From positions 22,767,099-22,831,098 of the forward strand of contig CM033728.1 in NCBI GenBank assembly GCA_019671005.1: a stretch of 64,000 bases of DNA, read 5' to 3'. Numbering within the stretch: the stretch's first letter is position 1; every line of letters starts with the position of its first letter. This stretch comes from Hibiscus mutabilis. Its lineage: Eukaryota > Streptophyta > Magnoliopsida > Malvales > Malvaceae. Shown here in pieces: positions 60,514 to 64,000 of this stretch. The translations under genes were made by a program, and so were the position numbers. The notes under the pieces are model-generated. The model did no database searches, was not told where the DNA came from, and saw only the letters and a list, made by a program, of their open reading frames with translations.

Positions 60514-61104
60514 TTCCTGCCATACAATGCCTCATAAGGTGCCATCTGTATGCTAGTATGATAACTGTTATTGTAAGCAAACTCCACCAACGGCAACTGC
60601 TTCTCCCATGTTCCCTGGTACTCAATAACACAACACCTTAGCATATCCTCGAGAACCAGAATCACGCGCTCCGACTGAGGGTGGTACGAGGTACTAAAAC
60701 CTAATAGGGTTCCCAAAGCACGATGTAAACTCACCCAAAACCTTGCGGTGAACCGCGGATCCCTATCCGAAACTATAGATTTGGGCACCCTGTGCAAACG
60801 CACTATTTCAGAGATATACAACTCAGCCAACCTGTCCAAGGTATACGTAGTATGCACAGGCACAAAATGCGCACACTTCGTAAACCGATCCACAATCACC
60901 CAAATGTAATCCTTTTTGGTCGGCGTCAAAGGCAGCCCAGACACAAAATCCATGGTGATTCTTTCCACTTCCATTACGGTATCCTCAACGGTTGCAACAA
61001 CTCAGAAGAAAACTGATGCTCAGCCTTTACCTGCTGACAAATCATACACCGTGCAACGAAATCAGCCACATCCATCTTCAGTCCAACCCAATAGTACTCC
61101 TTAT
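60514..61104 (-). pseudogene. Integrase core of element A2, with small deletion
   Basis: The frame 60974-60450 carries 'ITMDFVSGLPLTP' (first Asp), 'IVSDRDPRFTARF' (second Asp) and 'HPQSERV' (Glu). Between HPQ and SER, A1 has four more residues (TNGQ), so twelve bases are deleted just before the catalytic Glu, which may disturb the active site. 'FAYNNSYHTSIQMAPYEALYGRK' follows. The Cys pair of the HHCC domain lies upstream near 61050, separated by frame changes. Confidence 0.85.
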
Positions 61105-61512
61105 TCAACCCCGATACATCTTAGTACTACCGGGATGCTTAGCAAAAAGACTAGCGTGTGCCTCAGTCAAAATAGTATGCCTTAACTCTTCGTCCTCAGG
61201 CACCACTATTCGACCTTTGAAACACAGCACCCCATCATCGTTGAAATGAAAATCCCTAGGATTTCCATCCCTGATATCTTCCATATGAGATACCAAACTC
61301 CCATCATACGGTTGCTTCTCCTTAATCATATGAGACAAGGATGGCTTCACTTGCAACTGAGCCAACAAACCTCCGTCATTCGTCACACTCAACCAAGCAA
61401 ACATGGCTCTTAGCTCCACAACCGCTTTACTGCTCAAAGCATCTGCCACAACATTGGCTTTCCCCGGATGATACTCAATGGTCAGATCATAATCCTTAAG
61501 CAGCTCAACCAT
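61105..61512 (-). pseudogene. Connection and HHCC start of integrase, element A2
   Basis: The frame reads 'KDYDLTIEYHPGKANVVADAL', then 'MIKEKQPYDGSL', 'NDDGVLCFKGRIVVPEDEEL' and 'RHTILTEAHASLFAKHPGSTKMYRG' with the two His of the zinc-binding domain. It stops just after, at 61105, by a frame change. It is otherwise intact compared with A1, which has a stop here. Confidence 0.83.
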
Positions 61513-61990
61513 CTATGTTGCCTAAGATTCAGCTCCTTCTGCAACATCAGATATTTCAAACTCTTATGATCCGTATAAACCACACATTTCTCACCATAAA
61601 GATAATGCCTCCAGATCTTCAAGGCAAAAATAGCCGCGGCCAGCTCAAGATCGTGAGTAGGGTAGCTATGTTCATGCACCTTCAATTGCCTAGATGCGTA
61701 CGCCACTACCTTACCCTCCTGCATCAACACACAACAAGCCCTACATACGATGCATCACTATATACAACAAACTCCTTTCCTGATTCTAGTTGAACCAAGA
61801 TTGGAGCTCGCGTCAAAGCTTCCTTCAACCTTTCAAAAGTTTGTTGTCTATCCTCCGTCCGCTCAAACCGAACATTCTTCTGCAACAACTTTGTTAACAG
61901 AGCCACCAAACTGGAGAACCCTTCCACAAACCTCTGGTAGTAACCTTCCAAACCATGGAAACTTTTAACCCCCGTCACAGACTTGGGCTC
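61482..61990 (-). pseudogene. RNase H of element A2
   Basis: All acidic residues are visible: Asp in 'VYSDASYVGL', Glu in 'HDLELAAAIFALKIW' and Asp in 'VVYTDHKSLKYL'. The first lies at the end of the 62131-61724 frame and the rest in the 61730-61482 frame. A one- or two-base change near 61735 ('VGLVVC' against 'VGLGCVLM') splits the domain. Confidence 0.85.
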
Positions 61991-62770
61991 CTTCCAACTC
62001 ATTACAGCCTCAACCTTATGCGGATCAACACAGATTCCTTCGGCTGACACAACATGTCCGAGAAACACAACTTCCTTAAGCCAGAACTCACATTTGCTTA
62101 ACTTAGCATAAAGCTGATTAGCCAACAGCACTGAAGCACAATTCTCAAATATCTATCATGATCCTCCTAGGTGCGAGAGTACACAAGGATATCATCGATA
62201 AACACAACCACAAACTGATCCAAAAACTCATGAAACACACGGTTCATCATGTCCATAAAAGCAGCTGGAGCATTGGTCAAACCAAACAACATTACAAGAA
62301 ACTCATAATGCCCATACCTCGTACGAAAGGTTGTTTTGGGCACATCCACCTCCTTCACCTTTAACTGGTAGTTCCCTGACCTCAAATCTATCTTGGAAAA
62401 CACCGACGCTCCCCTGAACTGATCAAACAAGTAATCTATCCGCGGTAAGGGATACTTGTTCTTTATTGTCAATTTATTCTGCTGTCGGTAATCTATACAC
62501 ATCCGCAACGTACCATCTTTCTTCTTAACAAACAGCACCGGCGCTCCCATGGTGAAATACTAGGTCTAATGAACCCACGATCAAGCAACTCCTGCAACTG
62601 CATTTTTAGCTTCTTCAATTCCTTTAGAGCAATGTGGTATGGAGCAATGGATACTGGTACCATACCCGCAAAAACCTTGATGCCAAACTCTACCTCACGG
62701 TCAGGTGGTAACCCTGGTAATTCCTCCAGAAAAACACCCAGAAACTCACATACGGTGCGAACATCCTACA
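61991..62770 (-). pseudogene. Reverse transcriptase of element A2, one frameshift
   Basis: The 62550-62167 frame has 'LFVKKKDGTLRMCIDYRQQNKL', 'LRSGNYQLKVKEVDVPKTTF', 'GHYEFLVMLFGLTNAPAAFMD' and the catalytic FIDD box followed by ILVYS. A missing G near 62549 cuts it from the upstream part ('PYHIALKELKKLKMQLQELL' region up to 62740). A stop near 62166 separates it from the thumb region ('LLANQLYAKLSKCEFWLKEVVFLGHVV', 62131 downwards). The catalytic Asp pair is intact. Confidence 0.87.
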
Positions 62771-62869
62771 CCCTCAACTCCTTTGATCCAGGATTCATAA
62801 CATAGGCCAAATAAGCATGACATCCCAAATCTAACATTCATCTTGCTTCCAAAGCCGAAACGACATTAG

Positions 62870-63250
62870 ACAAAAACTTGGCATTCTCGCCAACAATCAC
62901 CACCTCAGAATCATCCGACAACCTCAAAGATATCTATTTGGTCTCAAAATCCACCACAGCCCGATGTTCGGCCAACCAATCCATACCCAAAATCACATCA
63001 AAACCATGGAATGGTAACTCCATCAAGTCCACGGCAAGCACATGCCCTTGGACCATCAGCAGACACCTACGATACAACCTCCTAACTATGACTGTCTCCC
63101 CAAGAGAACTAGTCACTCTAACAGCCACATTAAAAATTTCAGCAGATATATCAAACAGCTCAGCATGCTCACTCAAAATGTATGAATGAGTAGAACCAGA
63201 ATCAACCAACGAATACATGACAAAGACTGTAGGGTAAAAGTACCTGCAAT
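62870..63250 (-). pseudogene. Retropepsin (protease) of element A2
   Basis: The frame 63218-62934 reads 'MYSLVDSGSTHSYILSEHAEL', with a proper DSG active site, and ends 'FHGFDVILGMDWLAEHRAVVDFETK' before a TAG at 62934. A1 has Gln-Ile-Ser after this Lys, so Gln has become a stop. Another TAG near 62767 is shared with A1 (7975). Confidence 0.85.
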
Positions 63251-64000
63251 CACATCGTTGTCATTACGACCCTCACGGTGCGCATACACCCTAGCTGGTC
63301 CACCTCCCTCAGGCTAGATAGTAACAGTATGAGCTACAGTCCACTGTCCACCATCTCGACGCTGAAACAGTCTGCGGCCACGACCACGGCCCTGCTGGAG
63401 AGCAACAACAGGTGCAGCACCCTGCCTACCTCGAGCCAACAACGGATAATCACGCCTTTGATGGTCGTCTGAACCACAACTCCAACAAGCATCAGCCACC
63501 ACAGGTGCAGGTGCTTGACCCTCCCTAGCCAAATGCGGGCAATCTCGCCTCAAACGGTGTTCTAACCTGGGCACCCTGCCCCTGGACTCCACGTCCAACC
63601 GTATCCCCACCACACCTTAGCTCTGGGCGAAACCTCCTATCATGCTGTCTCTTGGCCTGACCACTGCTATAACCCGAATCCACAGCTCTCTTACACGAGC
63701 TAGAACCTCACAATCCAGATGCCAAACCCAAATTCTGCTCCATATCCTTAGCTCGTGTATGCTTAATATCCTGCACAAGCCCATATAAAAAATGATCATA
63801 TCGAGTACGCTCTTCAGGAACCAACTTAGGTGCATACCGACTCAACCTCACAAACTGCACCTCATACTCCGCAACAAACATATTGCCCTGCACCAAAGCC
63901 ATAAAGTCACGCTTCTTCTCATCCTGATATTGGACTCCCAATAACTTGTTTCGGAATACTTTACAGAATAACTCCCAGGTCATATCATTTGTCACCATAC
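63251..64000 (-). pseudogene. gag of element A2 (C-terminal part; rest outside the window)
   Basis: The frame 63998-63708 has the gag core ('TWELFCKVFRNKLLGVQYQDEKK', 'ALVQGNMFVAEYEVQFVRLSRYAP') and 'FLYGLVQDIK'. The Ala-Asp-Tyr stretch that A1 has after the next Thr is deleted. The nucleocapsid part (63613-63314) has two knuckle remnants: an upstream one reduced to 'EHRLRRDCP', and 'C-WS-C-GSDD-H-QRRD-Y', where the last Cys has become Tyr. A stop between 63617 and 63708 and a frame change separate core and knuckles. The N-terminus lies beyond the window. Confidence 0.8.

Larger units (their letters stand above)
56621..64000 (-). mobile_element. Ty3/gypsy chromovirus element A2 (Tekay/Del-like), 5' part outside the window
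   Basis: Same family as A1 but on the minus strand. The 3' LTR is at 56621-59885, then the purine tract, chromodomain, integrase, RNase H, RT, protease and gag in reverse order up to the window edge. It is inserted in C LTR 3. The pentamer CATGC (56616-56620) should recur at the far end if it is the target duplication. Lesions are fewer than in A1, and the protease, RT and RNase H motifs are complete, so this copy is younger. Confidence 0.92.

Overview
This window looks like gene-free, transposon-saturated DNA from a dicot nuclear genome. The coding remnants are chromovirus-type (Ty3/gypsy, Tekay/Del-like) gag-pol, plant LINE ORF1 and one small hAT-like MITE. No host gene, tRNA, rRNA or CRISPR array was found. 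LTRs of 3.3-3.4 kb, an initiator-tRNA-Met type primer site (TGGTATCAGAGC) and dense GTATCGGTAC-like motifs inside LTRs recall Malvales-type genomes, but the species assignment is only an impression.

Layout. (1) 1-22.5 kb is a nested stack. A LINE ORF1 on the minus strand is cut into 1-774 and 20166-20700. The gap holds an old solo LTR (family D, 775-20165). That LTR is itself interrupted by an LTR-like insertion (about 1330-2699), a full-length Tekay-like element A1 (2782-14308, 5-bp target duplication TCAAT) and a solo LTR of family B (16604-20052, target duplication TATTT). (2) 21164-22525 is a second, plus-strand LINE ORF1 remnant, followed by a 182-bp hAT-like MITE (22870-23051, 8-bp target duplication TTTATGGA). 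(3) 24675-41705 is a family B element expanded into a tandem structure (LTR-internal-LTR / LTR-internal-LTR). The whole is still bracketed by one target duplication, CAATC. Its internal part keeps only a piece of RT, an integrase and part of the C-terminus. (4) 42621-56620 is a second tandem structure, family C (LTR-internal-LTR-internal-LTR). Its internal region keeps a CCHC zinc knuckle and little else, and its middle LTR is a mosaic of the outer two. (5) 56621-64000 is a second family A element (A2, minus strand) inserted into the third C LTR. Its gag-pol is better preserved than that of A1 and runs off the window end.

Two chemical or technical signatures run through the window. In A1, at least six premature TAG stops sit where A2 has a CAG codon, as expected for deamination at methylated CHG cytosines. 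Separately, near-identical duplicate copies of B and C differ mostly by small garbled changes at CAG/CTG trinucleotides. That pattern fits long-read consensus error on CHG-methylated plant DNA better than evolution, so many apparent frameshifts in these copies may be artefacts.

No working gene system can be claimed. The most intriguing unexplained pattern is the cluster of self-complementary GTAYCGRTAC-like decamers in the LTRs of three families that otherwise look different.
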